Source: Gemmatimonadales bacterium (GTDB lineage Bacteria > Gemmatimonadota > Gemmatimonadetes > Longimicrobiales > Gaopeijiaceae). Taken from it: DNA of 64,000 nt. Shown piece by piece: positions 25,581-33,710 of the stretch. Made by a program: the position numbers and the translations under genes. The notes below the pieces were generated by a model that saw only the letters and a list, made by a program, of their open reading frames with translations, was not told the origin of the DNA and searched no databases. Every line of letters starts with the position of its first letter. Within the stretch, counting starts at the first letter, position 1. Location of the stretch: assembly GCA_007692605.1 (NCBI GenBank), contig REBS01000088.1:20251-84250 (forward strand), written 5' to 3'.

Positions 25581-26464
25581 TGGCGTCCTCGACCCCCTCG
25601 ACCGAAAACCAGGTCACCGGCGGAGGCATCTCGACCCGCCGCAAGCTCGTGAACCAGGTCATGCTCACCCTCACCGGGGTGGCGTCGGTGCTGGTCCTGA
25701 TTCCGCTCCTGCTGATCTTCTACTACTTGCTGGCGGCAGGCGCCGGCTCGATCAACATCGACTTCTTCACGCAGCTCCCCGCACCGGTGGGTGAGCCAGG
25801 CGGCGGAATGGCCAACGCGATCGTGGGCACCCTCTCCCTCGTGCTCCTGGCGGGCGCGATCGGGATCCCGATCGCGGTGGGCGCGGGGGTCTTTTTGGCC
25901 GAGGCGGGGCGCTCCCCGCTCGGCAACTTCGTGCGGTTCATCGCCGACGTGATGAACGGAATCCCCTCGATCGTGACGGGGATCTTCGTGTGGGCCTGGA
26001 TCGTGGTCTGGATGGGGCGCTTCTCGCTCCTGGCCGGGTCGATCGCCCTGGCGGTGATGCTGATCCCGATGGTCACCCGCACCACCGAGGAAATGGTTCG
26101 ACTCGTGCCGCGAGAGCTGCGCGAGGGCGGGGTGGCCCTCGGCTTCACCCGCTGGCGCACCACCCTCGGCATCGTCCTGCCGGCGGCGAAGAGCGGGATC
26201 CTGACGGGGATCCTCGTGGCGCTCGCCCGCATCGCGGGAGAGACCGCCCCCCTTCTGTTCACCGCCTTCGGCAACCCCTTCTGGGAGTGGCGCCTGAACG
26301 AGCCGATCTCGGCGCTTCCACTCCTGATCTACCAGTACGCCATCTCGCCCTACGACGAGTGGCACCGTCTCGCCTGGGCCGCCTCGCTGGTCCTCATCGG
26401 CATGGTGCTCGCCATCAGTCTCATGGCACGCTTCATCATCAAGAATCCATACCGGGACCGCTGA
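25580..26464 (+). CDS. pstA: Phosphate ABC transporter permease PstA
   Basis: A 294-residue permease with six predicted membrane helices, partner of PstC. The EAA-type loop is visible in [20 protein letters not shown], preceded by [18 protein letters not shown], the PstA counterpart of the PstC SVVYG region. The gene starts at the A of the pstC stop (TGATG), so it is translationally coupled. It ends one base before the pstB start, consistent with a single pstSCAB-phoU message. Confidence 0.94.
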   Translation: MASSTPSTENQVTGGGISTRRKLVNQVMLTLTGVASVLVLIPLLLIFYYLLAAGAGSINIDFFTQLPAPVGEPGGGMANAIVGTLSLVLLAGAIGIPIAVGAGVFLAEAGRSPLGNFVRFIADVMNGIPSIVTGIFVWAWIVVWMGRFSLLAGSIALAVMLIPMVTRTTEEMVRLVPRELREGGVALGFTRWRTTLGIVLPAAKSGILTGILVALARIAGETAPLLFTAFGNPFWEWRLNEPISALPLLIYQYAISPYDEWHRLAWAASLVLIGMVLAISLMARFIIKNPYRDR

Positions 26465-26465
26465 C

Positions 26466-27335
26466 ATGGACAATCCCACCACAGCCTCGAAGACGAAGAC
26501 CCCCTCCTCGAATCCCGCGAGGAAGATGGCGATCGATCACGCGGATGAGAGCCCTCCGGTTCCGTCCGCGGACAAGGCCCGTCTCGCGATCGAGGCCCGA
26601 GCCTTCTCGTTCTGGTACGGATCGACGCAGGCCCTCGACTCGATCGACCTGAAGGTCCCCGAGCGGCGGGTCACCGCACTGATCGGGCCCTCGGGATGCG
26701 GCAAGTCGACCTTCCTGCGCTCGATCAACCGGATGAACGACCTCATTCCGAAGATCCGGCACGAAGGGGACATCCTCCTCGAGAACGACTCGGTGTACCG
26801 TACGGATCGAGACGTGGTGCAGCTGCGCAAGTCGGTCGGGATGGTCTTTCAGAAATCGAATCCGTTCCCGAAGTCCATCTACCAGAACGTGGCGTATGGT
26901 CCCAGGGTCAACGGACTGGTGAAGGGCAGGCGTGAAATGGACGCACTCGTCGAGTCCTCGCTCCGACAGGCGGCGCTCTGGGACGAGGTGAAGGACCGAC
27001 TCGACTCGAGTGCCCTCGGGCTCTCGGGAGGACAGCAGCAGCGCCTGTGCATCGCCCGGGCCCTGGCGGTCTCGCCCGAGGTGATCCTGATGGACGAGCC
27101 GGCGTCGGCGCTCGACCCGATCGCTACCCAGAAGATCGAGGAGCTCATCTACGAGCTCAAGAACGACTACACGATCCTGATCGTGACGCACAACATGCAG
27201 CAGGCGGCCCGCGTCTCGGACTACACCGCGTTTTTCTTCATGGGCCGGCTCATCGAGGTCGGCCGGACCGAGGAGCTCTTCACGAATCCCGTCGAAGAGC
27301 AGACCGAAGCCTACATCACCGGACGGTTCGGATGA
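26466..27335 (+). CDS. pstB: Phosphate ABC transporter ATP-binding protein
   Basis: A 289-residue ABC ATPase that powers PstCA. Walker A is GPSGCGKST (74-82), the signature is [16 protein letters not shown], Walker B is [13 protein letters not shown], and the switch His lies in [19 protein letters not shown], a sequence typical of PstB. The N-terminus has about 35 extra residues (Lys/Ser/Pro-rich) before the ATPase fold; the core would fit a start near Met21 as well. The phoU start overlaps its stop by 4 bp. Confidence 0.95.
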   Translation: MDNPTTASKTKTPSSNPARKMAIDHADESPPVPSADKARLAIEARAFSFWYGSTQALDSIDLKVPERRVTALIGPSGCGKSTFLRSINRMNDLIPKIRHEGDILLENDSVYRTDRDVVQLRKSVGMVFQKSNPFPKSIYQNVAYGPRVNGLVKGRREMDALVESSLRQAALWDEVKDRLDSSALGLSGGQQQRLCIARALAVSPEVILMDEPASALDPIATQKIEELIYELKNDYTILIVTHNMQQAARVSDYTAFFFMGRLIEVGRTEELFTNPVEEQTEAYITGRFG

Positions 27336-28048
27336 CGACGACAGAGAGAGGCGGCCCCGCCCGACACTTCCACACCGAGCTCGCCGAGCTCAAGGCGCTC
27401 CTGCTCAAGATGTCGGGTGAGGCCGAGGAGCTCGTCCGGATCTCGGTCGAAGCCCTCCTCGAGCAAAACCTCGAGAAGGCGCAGGCCACGGTCGACGGGG
27501 ACCTCCGCGTGGACCAGCTGGAGCTCGAGATCGACAAGGCCGCGCACGAGCTGCTGGCCCTTCAGCAGCCGATGGCCGGGGACCTGCGCTTCATCACCAT
27601 GACGATGAAGATCTCGAACGACCTGGAGCGGGTCGGGGACCACGCGGTGAACATCGCGCGCGCCGTGCAGCGGCTGGCCGACCTGCCTCCCTTCGGCAGG
27701 GCACCCGAGGTCGCCGAGATGGCCCGCCTCGCCAGCGACATGCTCTCCGACGCCCTCGACTCCTTCGTGCGACGGGACGCCGAAATGGCACGGGGCATCG
27801 GGGCCCGGGACGACCAGGTGGACCACCTGTACAACTCGATGTTCCGGATCCTCCTGACGCACATGATGGAGGACCCCCGACGCATCGGACCGGCCATGTC
27901 GACGCTCCTGATCTCGAAGAATCTGGAGCGGATCGCCGACCTTGCGACCAACGTGGCCGAAGATGTCGTCTTTCTGGTCGAAGGCAAGGTGATCAAGCAC
28001 GGTTCGGGTCGGGGAGGGCGCCCGGCGGACCGAACCGCGCCCCGCTGA
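27332..28048 (+). CDS. phoU: Phosphate signalling/regulatory protein PhoU
   Basis: A 238-residue all-helical cytoplasmic protein built of two related three-helix bundles, each with an E/D-x3-D metal-binding helix: [19 protein letters not shown] in the first and [21 protein letters not shown] in the second. PhoU links the Pst transporter to the PhoR sensor and damps Pho-regulon expression when phosphate is plentiful. It is the last gene of the coupled pst operon (ATGA overlap with pstB). No phoR-phoB pair is present in the window. A gap of 137 bp separates it from the following lipoprotein gene. Confidence 0.94.
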   Translation: MTTTERGGPARHFHTELAELKALLLKMSGEAEELVRISVEALLEQNLEKAQATVDGDLRVDQLELEIDKAAHELLALQQPMAGDLRFITMTMKISNDLERVGDHAVNIARAVQRLADLPPFGRAPEVAEMARLASDMLSDALDSFVRRDAEMARGIGARDDQVDHLYNSMFRILLTHMMEDPRRIGPAMSTLLISKNLERIADLATNVAEDVVFLVEGKVIKHGSGRGGRPADRTAPR

Positions 28049-28185
28049 GTGGAACCGTAGCGCCCGGCGCGTGTCTCTCCCAGTGCCGGGGATGAGATGG
28101 TCCCCCCGGCTCCGGGAAGCTGCATGCGGTCGACCCGTCCCGTTCCCGGGAGTGGTTCAGCGGCGGGCACCAGCAGGAGAGTTCC

Positions 28186-29184
28186 GTGCGTGCTATCGAC
28201 CCTGCCCCCGTCAGGGCTCCCTACAACCCCATCCTCTCTCTCCTCCTCGTCTCCGTGTTGCTCGTGGTTCCCACGGGCTGCGGGTCCGACGGCGAGGACG
28301 TGAGCAGTTGGACGCCCGGGCCCCGCCCCGTCTCCGACGAGCGTCCGGTCCTGGCCGCGTCCGGCGACGTCGAGGTGGACCGGGGATCCACCTTTGCCGC
28401 CGTCAGCGAGAGCGGCGAAGGGGAGATCGTGGTGATCTTCACGAACGCGGACGGGTGGGCCTACTTCGACGACGAGGGATATCTCACCGGGGTCTCCGTC
28501 GAGATCCTCGAGGACTTCTTCCGCTGGGTGGAATCGACCCGTGACGTCTCGCTCGACGTGGTCTGGTCCGAAGACGACGACTGGATGCAGTTCTACCGCA
28601 GGGTCCGCGACGCCCGGGGCGGAGTGATCGGGGCCGGCAACGTCACCATCACCGACGAGCGCCGCCAGGAGCTGGACTTCTCGCCCGCCTACCAGAGCAA
28701 TGTTGCGGTGCTGATCACCCACGAGGACGTTCCCGAACTCGAGTCCATGCAGAACGCCTCGGAGCGTTTCCGGGGATTCGCGGCACACCCCTATCTCGGG
28801 ACGCTGCACGAGGAGCGGGTGAACCAGCTGAGAGAGCGTCGGATCCCGGGCCTGCGAGTCCTCCCCCTCAGCTCCAACGACGAGATCCTGGCCGCCGTCT
28901 CCGAATCGCCGGACCGGCTGGCCTGGATCGACGCTCACGCGTACTTCCGCGGGGTCGAGGAAGGGTTGCCCATCCGACGCCATCCGGTGGCCGACGACAG
29001 CTCCGAGAGCTTCGGGTTCATCCTCCCCCGTGGATCCGACTGGACCCCGCTGCTCGAGGAGTTCTTCCTCGAAGACGACGGCTACCGGAACTCCGAGCGG
29101 TACCGCGAGATCCTCCTCACCCACCTGGGAGAGGGGCTCAGCGAGCTCCTCGAGGAAGTTCGTGAAGTTCGTGAAGTCCGGTAA
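28186..29184 (+). CDS. Orphan solute-binding (SBP family 3-like) lipoprotein
   Basis: A 332-residue lipoprotein (lipobox VPTGC, Cys32). Its periplasmic-binding fold resembles family 3 amino-acid-binding proteins: GWAYFDDEGYLTGVSVEILEDF early and RRQELDFSPAYQSNVAVLI in the middle, as also found in the N-terminal domain of MltF. No permease, ATPase or lytic transglycosylase domain accompanies it, so it may act as a sensor or scavenger rather than a classical transporter part. GTG start with AGGAG upstream. The C-terminus ends inside a 9-bp tandem DNA repeat that encodes VRE/EVR units; its TAA stop is a one-base variant of the repeat unit. Confidence 0.78.
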   Translation: MRAIDPAPVRAPYNPILSLLLVSVLLVVPTGCGSDGEDVSSWTPGPRPVSDERPVLAASGDVEVDRGSTFAAVSESGEGEIVVIFTNADGWAYFDDEGYLTGVSVEILEDFFRWVESTRDVSLDVVWSEDDDWMQFYRRVRDARGGVIGAGNVTITDERRQELDFSPAYQSNVAVLITHEDVPELESMQNASERFRGFAAHPYLGTLHEERVNQLRERRIPGLRVLPLSSNDEILAAVSESPDRLAWIDAHAYFRGVEEGLPIRRHPVADDSSESFGFILPRGSDWTPLLEEFFLEDDGYRNSERYREILLTHLGEGLSELLEEVREVREVR

Positions 29185-29226
29185 GTCCGGGAAGTTCGGG
29201 AAGTTCGGCAGGTCCGGCAGGGCCGC
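29155..29226 (+). repeat. 9-bp tandem repeat spanning a stop codon
   Basis: Eight units of a 9-bp motif (GAAGTTCGT/GAAGTYCGG type), the last two diverged to CAGGTCCGG and CAGGGCCGC. Units 1-3 encode Glu-Val-Arg; unit 4 begins TAA instead of GAA and so provides the stop at 29182-29184. Units 5-8 lie beyond the stop in the same phase. Confidence 0.9.
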
Positions 29227-29235
29227 CCGGAGGCA

Positions 29236-31233
29236 TCATGATCCGCCCAGCATCGCCTCCAGAACCGAGCGTCCCGTAGCGTCGCGGGGGGTCGGGATTC
29301 CGGTGTAGTCGGCGACCGTCGGCGCCACTACCGTAGCGCGAACCCCATCGATTCGCCCCGCTTCGAAGGGACCGCCGACCGCGCAGAAGGCGGTATACAT
29401 GTCGGGCTCGTCGGGCGGGAATCCGTGCCCCGCCCACAGAGGCGCATCGCTCACCGCCGCATCCCCCCCGAGCGATCCGGTGGTCCGGTATCCGGGAGCG
29501 GTGCCCCAGTAGAGGTCTCCCCCGGCCGGTCCGCCGATCCCGAGTTCAGGCTCCTCGGACGGGGTGAAGGTGCGCGTCACCACGGGTCGACCATCCTCGT
29601 CGACCACCCCCTCGATGGCCTCGCGCGCCAGGGCGATCACCGAGGCCTCCTCGTCGGGGGGCACGATCCCGTCCACCCACGCCTCGCGGTTCACCGAGAT
29701 CCAGTACCCGTTGGGGGCCAGCGCCCGGGTGCGCGACAGGTCGATCTGTCCGGCCTCGTCGAGCACGAGAAGCCCCGCGTCGATCAGGGCCCGGTTGGGT
29801 CGAAAGAAGCGCCACGAGCTGCGCATCCCGTGATCTCCGGTCACGAACACCGCGGCTTTGGAGGCCTCGGCCAACTCGATCAGGTGGCCCAACCGGCGGT
29901 CGACCAGCCTCCAGACCCTCGCGCGGAACTCGCGGACCTGCTCCGCGATCCCGGCATCGTAGCCGGGATACTCCGGATCGAGATAGCCGAGGAGCTCGTG
30001 GTCGATCGCGTCCGAGAGGGGAAAGTAATCCATCTGCAGCCTCGGCTCGAAGTGGGTCCAGAGCCACTCCGACCCCCGCATGAACTGACGCAGGAGGAGC
30101 TCCGCCGTCTCCAGGTACCGGGATTCGGCCGTACCGTCGCCCCCCGCCATCAGGGTCGGGCCGAGGCCACCGCTGCGGTAGAGGGCGAAGGCGGAGTTCC
30201 CGATCCACCCTCCGACGGCGGCGTCATAGGCCTCCTCGAGATCGGGCCGGTTCCCCTCCATGAGGTGCATCGAGGGATGATAGATCAGCAGCTCCGAGCC
30301 ATCGGGGGCGAGGTCGAAGAGACGCAGGTGGAGATAGGTACGCCCGCCCTCCACGGGGAGCTCGAGGGGCTCCGAGAAGTGGCGGGCCGGCTCCCGCCCG
30401 TCGAGGGGCTCGCTCTCGAGCGGCGCCCGCCGAGCCGTGACCGCCCGGGAGAGATCCGGGCCGAGCCCCACACTGATCGCCGCATAGCCCTCCTCACCCT
30501 CGGCTCCGTGCATGAGCAGATCGAAGGCCCCGGCGGCGTTCGTCCAGCGGTACGCCCGGGGCGCCGGGTCGGCGGGGAGTACATCGAGGTCCGTCCAATC
30601 TGCGGCATCCGCCGGGTCGAGGTCCGAAAGCCTCAGAAGTCCGTGGCCCACCACCGTTCGGTTGTATCCGTTCAGGACGTTCACGTCCGCTCGCTCCAGC
30701 GCCTGCCGTGCCAGCTCCCGCCGCTCCTCGAGCTCGGAGGTGCGGGGGCCATCGACCGAGGGGAAGCCCGGCACCCCGGGCGCCTGCGTGACATGGTGGG
30801 CCGCAACCGGAATCCCCGCGAGGCCGGCCGTCACCCAGAGGGGATCGGCCGACAGGACGGCATAGTCGAATCCCGAGATCGTCTCGGTGACCCGGTGCTC
30901 CGATCGAGGGAGCCGATGCTGCCCACCGGCAGTGGCACCGGTGACGTCACCGAAGGCGCCGGTCCAGAGGGTGGCGTGGCTCGACGGGGTCACCGAGGGC
31001 ATGCCCACCATCGCGTAGTCGGCGCACATCCCCCGGTCGAACACACCGAAGAGCTCGGGGGCCTCGGCGGGCGTCAGGGTCTCGCGCAGGATCGACTCGC
31101 TCAGCGCGTCGATGCTGACGAGGATCGCCCGGGACGTCTGCTCGGCGGGAGTCGATGGGGCTTCGCACCCTGCCAGGACGGCGAGGGTGAGCCCGAGCAC
31201 GACGGCGGGGAGTCGGAGATGTCGCTGGAGCAT
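29236..31233 (-). CDS. Alkaline-phosphatase-superfamily phosphodiesterase/nucleotide pyrophosphatase lipoprotein
   Basis: A 665-residue exported lipoprotein (lipobox LAGC near residue 22). The fold is that of type I phosphodiesterase/NPP enzymes: first metal Asp in ILVSIDALSE, the nucleophile region SVTPSSHATLWTG, a second metal site in FVTGDHGM, and a late AGHGF histidine. It would hydrolyse phosphate mono- or diesters in the periplasm. A long insertion (about residues 150-400) separates the nucleophile from the later metal ligands. The gene converges on the pst/phoU side, but I see no Pho box in its upstream region. I chose the ATG just before the signal peptide; an earlier in-frame opening has no support. 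Confidence 0.8.
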   Translation of the reverse strand: MLQRHLRLPAVVLGLTLAVLAGCEAPSTPAEQTSRAILVSIDALSESILRETLTPAEAPELFGVFDRGMCADYAMVGMPSVTPSSHATLWTGAFGDVTGATAGGQHRLPRSEHRVTETISGFDYAVLSADPLWVTAGLAGIPVAAHHVTQAPGVPGFPSVDGPRTSELEERRELARQALERADVNVLNGYNRTVVGHGLLRLSDLDPADAADWTDLDVLPADPAPRAYRWTNAAGAFDLLMHGAEGEEGYAAISVGLGPDLSRAVTARRAPLESEPLDGREPARHFSEPLELPVEGGRTYLHLRLFDLAPDGSELLIYHPSMHLMEGNRPDLEEAYDAAVGGWIGNSAFALYRSGGLGPTLMAGGDGTAESRYLETAELLLRQFMRGSEWLWTHFEPRLQMDYFPLSDAIDHELLGYLDPEYPGYDAGIAEQVREFRARVWRLVDRRLGHLIELAEASKAAVFVTGDHGMRSSWRFFRPNRALIDAGLLVLDEAGQIDLSRTRALAPNGYWISVNREAWVDGIVPPDEEASVIALAREAIEGVVDEDGRPVVTRTFTPSEEPELGIGGPAGGDLYWGTAPGYRTTGSLGGDAAVSDAPLWAGHGFPPDEPDMYTAFCAVGGPFEAGRIDGVRATVVAPTVADYTGIPTPRDATGRSVLEAMLGGS

Positions 31234-31349
31234 TCGGATCTCGAGGGTTCCGGTGGTGGGGAGTGTGAAGGGGCGACGCACCGACGGTACGACCGTGCGA
31301 CCCGGCGACCGGCGTGCAGATAACCCCCACATGGTAATCGGATCCACCC

Positions 31350-31379
31350 TTGCCCGCGCACCCGAACGGGCCGCATTAT
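31350..31379 (+). promoter_or_regulatory. Possible sigma-70-type promoter of the serine hydrolase gene
   Basis: TTGCCC (31350-31355) and CATTAT (31374-31379) are separated by 18 bp, each matching four of six consensus positions, in the 199-bp divergent gap. This would give a leader of about 47 bp before the ATG at 31433. A weak prediction in GC-rich DNA. Confidence 0.3.
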
Positions 31380-31432
31380 CGCTGCGATCCCGTAACGATT
31401 CTCGGACGCACTCCCGCCCAGGACCCAAAACC

Positions 31433-32710
31433 ATGCAGGCAGACACCCGACCGGCGCCCCTCACCCCCTCCGTACCCCTCCTGCGGGCCGCATGCCTCGG
31501 ACTGGCCCTCCTCGTGGCCTTCGGGAGTCTTCTTCCGACCGCCCTCGAGGGCCAGGAGTACTTCCCCCCCCGGGGGGACTGGGAGGTCCGCGACCCCGGG
31601 CAGGTCGGGATGTCGGCTTCGCTCCTGGACGAGGCGATCCAGTTCGCGATCGAGGCCGAAAGTACGGGCCCTCGCGACCTGGCGCTCGCCCACCAGAGAG
31701 GGTTCGCCCGGGAGCCCTTCGGGGAGCAGGTGGGTCCCTTCAAGGAGCGCGGCCCGAACACGGGGGTGATCATCCGCAACGGGTACATCGTGGCGGAGTG
31801 GGGGGAGCCCCACCGGGTCGACAACACCTTCAGCGTGACCAAGAGCTTCGTGGCGACCACGGTGGGGCTCGCCTGGGATCGGGGCCTGATCCCCGACCTC
31901 TTCGAACCGGTGGGACCGCTCATGGCGCCCGTCTTCGCGCAGAACCCCGAGTGTGTCGCTCCCCGGGCCGCCACCGGGGAGTTCCCCCAGCTCGCCCCGC
32001 CCTTCGAGCCCTTTGCGAGCGAGCACAACGCCCGGGTCCGGTGGGACGACCTGCTTCGGCAGACGTCGGACTGGGAGGGGATGCTCTGGTGCAAACCGGA
32101 CTGGGGCGATCGGCCCTCGGGGAATCCCGACGAGTGGCTCACCCGCGAGCGGAATGAGCCGGGAACGGTCTACGAGTACAACGACACCCGGGTCAACCTC
32201 CTGGCGCTGGCGTCTCTGAACATCTGGCGGACCCCGCTGCCCGAGGTGCTTCGCGAGCACGTGATGGACCCGATCGGGGCCTCACCCACCTGGCGCTGGA
32301 CGGGATACGAGAACTCCTGGGTGCTGCTCGACGGACGCTGGGTCGAATCCGTCAGCGGAGGTGCGCACTGGGGAGGCGGCATGTTCATCAGCGCCCGGGA
32401 CATGGCCCGCTTCGGCCTGCTGAACCTTCGTAACGGCCAGTGGGAGGGAGACCAGCTGCTCTCCGAGAGCTGGCTCGAGCAGGCCCGCACTCCGGGGGTG
32501 AACCCCGGCTACGGCTTCATGAACTACTTCCTGAACCAGGACGGCCGGGGGTGGTCCGAGGCCAGCGAGGGATCACACTACCACGCCGGGGCCGGCTCGA
32601 ACATCATCTACGTGGATTTCGAGAACGACCTGGTGGTGGTGGTGCGGTGGATCCGGAACGGGGCGCTGAACGAATTCATCGGGAAGGTGCTCGCCGCCAT
32701 CGAGGACTGA
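31433..32710 (+). CDS. Serine hydrolase, beta-lactamase/class C-like (6-aminohexanoate-dimer-hydrolase type)
   Basis: A 425-residue exported protein with a signal peptide (residues about 14-42). The penicillin-binding-protein fold is shown by the SVTKS motif (SxxK nucleophile and base), a tyrosine motif in YEYNDTRVN where class C enzymes have YxN, and a late HYHAGAGSN segment in place of KTG. Tryptophan-rich loops (WEGMLWCKPDWGD) are typical of the NylB/esterase branch rather than true beta-lactamases, so an amide or ester hydrolase is likelier than antibiotic resistance. It is divergent from the phosphodiesterase gene. Confidence 0.85.
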   Translation: MQADTRPAPLTPSVPLLRAACLGLALLVAFGSLLPTALEGQEYFPPRGDWEVRDPGQVGMSASLLDEAIQFAIEAESTGPRDLALAHQRGFAREPFGEQVGPFKERGPNTGVIIRNGYIVAEWGEPHRVDNTFSVTKSFVATTVGLAWDRGLIPDLFEPVGPLMAPVFAQNPECVAPRAATGEFPQLAPPFEPFASEHNARVRWDDLLRQTSDWEGMLWCKPDWGDRPSGNPDEWLTRERNEPGTVYEYNDTRVNLLALASLNIWRTPLPEVLREHVMDPIGASPTWRWTGYENSWVLLDGRWVESVSGGAHWGGGMFISARDMARFGLLNLRNGQWEGDQLLSESWLEQARTPGVNPGYGFMNYFLNQDGRGWSEASEGSHYHAGAGSNIIYVDFENDLVVVVRWIRNGALNEFIGKVLAAIED

Positions 32711-32721
32711 GCCCCGGCCCG

Positions 32722-33600
32722 TCAGCCGTCGGGCACCTGGATTCCGCGGTTCCACGAGTCCCAGAGCCAGATGTTGACCAGACCGCAGAGTGGCGGGGCA
32801 CTGGAGCCCGGCTGGTTCAGGATGTGGTGGCGGAGCTCCTCGGGCACCTCGTTCCACTCGCGGTAGACTTCGACGGCGCCGATGTGCTCGCGGCGCAGCC
32901 GGTTGATGGCTCCATGGCCCGCCGGCCACTCGTTGACCAGCACGACCAGGCACCGCCGCCCCAGGAGAGACTGGAGCCGGCCGGATCCCGCCCGAGCCCC
33001 CCCGCGAAACTCCACCCCCTCGATCCGGTTCGCGATGCTCTCGGTGATGGTGCGGTCGCGAGCCGCGTTGATCGAGGCGCCCGCAAGGAAGGTCCCCTGC
33101 CCCTGCAACTGCCGCTCGAGCACACGCTCGCGAGGCGGGGCGATGTACGACCAGTGGGCACGGCGACGCACCTCGAGGGTGTCGAGCATGACCGGCTCCG
33201 GTTGGACCTCCAGGTCGGGAACGGTGACCACCCCGTCCGGATCCAGTTCGAAGGGCTCGCTGATGCTCACCCGGTAGCCGAGACGCCCGGCCTCGACCAC
33301 GACCGGCACGCCCAGGTCGTCGGCGTCGGCCAGGATGATCAGGCGGTACAGCCCCCGATCATCGGTGTAGCCGGAGCCGAACACCTGCTGTCCGTCCTCG
33401 CTCACCACGCGGACTGCCGCCGCGGAGAGAGGTTCGCCCGAGACGGCCTCGATGACCCGCCCTTCGACCCGGGGCCCATCGAAGGTCTCCCACGCCTGCT
33501 GCTGCGCGGTGAGGGCCGGGGGGAGGGCCAGAACGCACACGACCCCCGCCACCGCGAGCCAGCGCGCAGTGACGGAGGTCGTGCGAACGATCGTGTCCAT
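32722..33600 (-). CDS. Secreted protein with carboxypeptidase-regulatory-like domain and plug-like tail
   Basis: A 292-residue exported protein: signal peptide ending near ALTAQQQ, then a beta-sandwich of the carboxypeptidase D regulatory type (VEGRVIEAVSGEPLSAAAVRV...GLYRLII). A C-terminal half follows with MLDTLEVRR and REHIGAVEVYR, which echo the entry and end of a TonB-dependent receptor plug, but there is no barrel. This short arrangement is common in Gemmatimonadota-like genomes and has no assigned function. The start has a GGGGAG ribosome binding site, and a perfect 10-bp inverted repeat lies just upstream. Confidence 0.72.
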   Translation of the reverse strand: MDTIVRTTSVTARWLAVAGVVCVLALPPALTAQQQAWETFDGPRVEGRVIEAVSGEPLSAAAVRVVSEDGQQVFGSGYTDDRGLYRLIILADADDLGVPVVVEAGRLGYRVSISEPFELDPDGVVTVPDLEVQPEPVMLDTLEVRRRAHWSYIAPPRERVLERQLQGQGTFLAGASINAARDRTITESIANRIEGVEFRGGARAGSGRLQSLLGRRCLVVLVNEWPAGHGAINRLRREHIGAVEVYREWNEVPEELRHHILNQPGSSAPPLCGLVNIWLWDSWNRGIQVPDG

Positions 33601-33610
33601 CTCAACTCCC

Positions 33611-33642
33611 CAATGAATGAGTCCCGCTAGTATCATTCATTG
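33611..33642. promoter_or_regulatory. Perfect inverted repeat CAATGAATGA-N12-TCATTCATTG (likely operator)
   Basis: A 10-bp perfect inverted repeat with a 12-bp spacer, 11-42 bp upstream of the start codon at 33600. On the minus strand the spacer region reads GATACTAGCGGG; GATACT resembles a -10 element, so the repeat halves would flank the promoter. This suits a dimeric repressor. A 10-bp RNA hairpin is the alternative. Confidence 0.6.
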
Positions 33643-33710
33643 GTCGACCCCCATGGGTCAAGTCGGCCGGGGACCGAAACCGGCCGTGGTCCGGCACCCG
33701 GACCCTCTCT

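Noticed and set aside
31433..32710. Beta-lactamase (antibiotic resistance) reading of the serine hydrolase
   Set aside because: The tyrosine motif is YND rather than YxN and no KTG motif is present; it fits the esterase/amidase branch better.
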